Shown here: piece after piece, positions 5,802 through 6,636 of the stretch
How positions within the stretch are numbered: the first letter of the stretch is position 1
How the letters are laid out: each line of letters opens with the position of its first letter
Assembly (NCBI GenBank): GCA_031550405.1
Contig: JAVBOP010000024.1
Span: 1 to 6,636 of the forward strand
From: JAVBOP01 sp031550405
GTDB lineage: Bacteria; Bacteroidota; Ignavibacteria; Kapaibacteriales; UBA2268
Length of the DNA: 6,636 bases
Direction: 5' to 3'
Notes under the pieces: model-generated
Told to the model about the DNA's origin: nothing
Database searches by the model: none
Seen by the model: only the letters and a program-made list of their open reading frames with translations
Made by a program: the position numbers and the translations under genes

Positions 5802-5836
5802 AAAAAAAGCCACGTTATTTTTAAATAATGAGGCTT
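5802..5836 (-). terminator. Intrinsic terminator of gpmI
   Basis: Twenty-four bases after the gpmI stop, the minus strand forms a long stem: AAGCC (5832-5836) pairs with GGCTT (5807-5811), continuing inward with two mismatches through TTATTT/AAATAA, with a two-base AA apex that would open into a slightly larger loop. A run of seven Ts (5802-5808, the first two belonging to the GGCTT arm) ends it. A GC-rich stem base plus a U-tract in the right orientation is the classical rho-independent pattern and separates gpmI from parA transcription. Confidence 0.85.
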
Positions 5837-5860
5837 AGTAAGTTGAAGGATAGAATCAAG

Positions 5861-6636
5861 CTATACAAGTACATTTCCTGTCATTTCTTTTGGAATTTCT
5901 AAGTCCATTATTTTTAATACTGTTGGAGCTACATCACATAATCTGCCATCTTTTATTGATGAAAATTGCTTTTTATCGCTAACTAATATGCAAGGCACAG
6001 GGTTAAGAGAATGTGCCGTATTTGGTGAACCATCTTCATTAATAGCATGGTCAGCATTACCATGATCGGCAATAATTAAACAATCATAGCCATTTGCTTG
6101 TGCCGTTTCAACAACTTCTTTTAGACAATTATCAACAGCTTTAACAGCTTTTAATATTGCCTCCTTAATTCCAGTATGCCCAACCATATCTCCATTGGCA
6201 AAATTTAATGCTATAAAATTAAATTTTTGTTTATTAAGTTCAGCAAGTAATGCATCTTTGATTTGAGGAGCACTCATCTCAGGTTGCAAGTCGTAAGTTG
6301 CTACTTTAGGCGAATTAATTAAAATTCTCTCTTCATTTTTGAATATTTCTTCGCGACCTCCAGATAAAAAGAAGGTAACGTGAGCATATTTTTCTGTTTC
6401 AGCTATTCGCAACTGCTTAAGTCCATTATTAGCAACAACTTCACCTATCGTATTTTCAACATTATCTTTGGTATAAAGCACGTTTACATTTTTAAAAGTC
6501 TCGTCGTAAGTTGTCATGGTATAATATCTTAGAGGAATTGTTTGCATTCCTTCCTCTGGCATATCTTTTTGTGTTAATACTGTAGTGATTTCGCGCAATC
6601 TATCTGTACGATAATTAAAGCAGATAACAACATCAT
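5861..6636 (-). CDS. gpmI: Phosphoglycerate mutase, cofactor-independent, 3' part
   Basis: Interconverts 3- and 2-phosphoglycerate in glycolysis and gluconeogenesis using two Mn2+ ions, without 2,3-bisphosphoglycerate. The window holds the last 257 residues, about half of a usual 510-residue GpmI; the reading frame is open to the right edge, starting DVVICFNYRTDRLREIT (the family's DVVIFFNFRPDR-REIT motif). A TTG inside that motif at 6598 is not a start. Further landmarks in visible-fragment numbering: KYAHVTFFLSGGREE (82-96), SPKVATYDLQPEMSAP (108-123), NFANGDMVGHTG (144-155) with metal ligands Asp149 and His153, IIADHGNAD (187-195) with Asp190 and His191, and TAHSLNPVPCI (206-216) with His208. 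These correspond to the known metal-binding Asp/His set of the alkaline-phosphatase-fold domain; the catalytic Ser lies in the missing N-terminal half. The gene ends ahead of a strong terminator, so it is not transcribed into parA. Confidence 0.96.
   Translation of the reverse strand, partial: DVVICFNYRTDRLREITTVLTQKDMPEEGMQTIPLRYYTMTTYDETFKNVNVLYTKDNVENTIGEVVANNGLKQLRIAETEKYAHVTFFLSGGREEIFKNEERILINSPKVATYDLQPEMSAPQIKDALLAELNKQKFNFIALNFANGDMVGHTGIKEAILKAVKAVDNCLKEVVETAQANGYDCLIIADHGNADHAINEDGSPNTAHSLNPVPCILVSDKKQFSSIKDGRLCDVAPTVLKIMDLEIPKEMTGNVLV

Overview
The window looks like chromosomal DNA from an AT-rich bacterium, most likely of the Bacteroidota/Chlorobiota (Bacteroidetes-Chlorobi-Ignavibacteria) side of the tree. 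Three things suggest this. Almost no start codon is preceded by a Shine-Dalgarno sequence. Two intergenic regions carry TATATTTG, which fits the TAnnTTTG -7 box typical of that group. The protein sequences (GpmI, NuoG, SufS) read like members from that lineage. This is an inference from sequence style, not a database result. All recognisable genes lie on the minus strand, so transcription runs from high to low coordinates.

Layout in transcription order (right to left): the C-terminal half of gpmI (glycolysis, cut by the window edge), then a clear intrinsic terminator. A 218-base gap follows, holding an AT-rich hairpin, one copy of a 21-base repeat and a probable promoter. Next comes a closely spaced series: parA/soj (chromosome partition ATPase), a stand-alone GyrI/AraC-type effector-binding protein, gmk (guanylate kinase), a short nuoG (iron-sulfur subunit of respiratory complex I) and sufS (cysteine desulfurase for Fe-S cluster assembly). 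Gaps are 23, 48, 67 and 26 bases, so the five may be co-transcribed. Their functions are mixed; the only obvious partnership is that SufS supplies sulfur for Fe-S clusters, of which NuoG carries several.

Downstream of sufS is about 150 bases of non-coding DNA with the second copy of the 21-base repeat (in inverted orientation) and another TATATTTG box. After it lies a small lipoprotein gene that appears broken twice: an in-frame TGA inside the signal peptide, and a one-base loss in a C-run that splits the mature part into two frames. Joined, the pieces give one continuous, protein-like sequence running off the left edge. A strong 13-bp perfect inverted repeat lies inside its second half.

Most of the window is ordinary housekeeping sequence. 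I saw no CRISPR array, transposase, tRNA, rRNA or defence system. The points worth a second look are the twice-interrupted lipoprotein gene, the inverted 21-base repeats flanking the parA-to-sufS block, parA without an adjacent parB, and an isolated, short nuoG.
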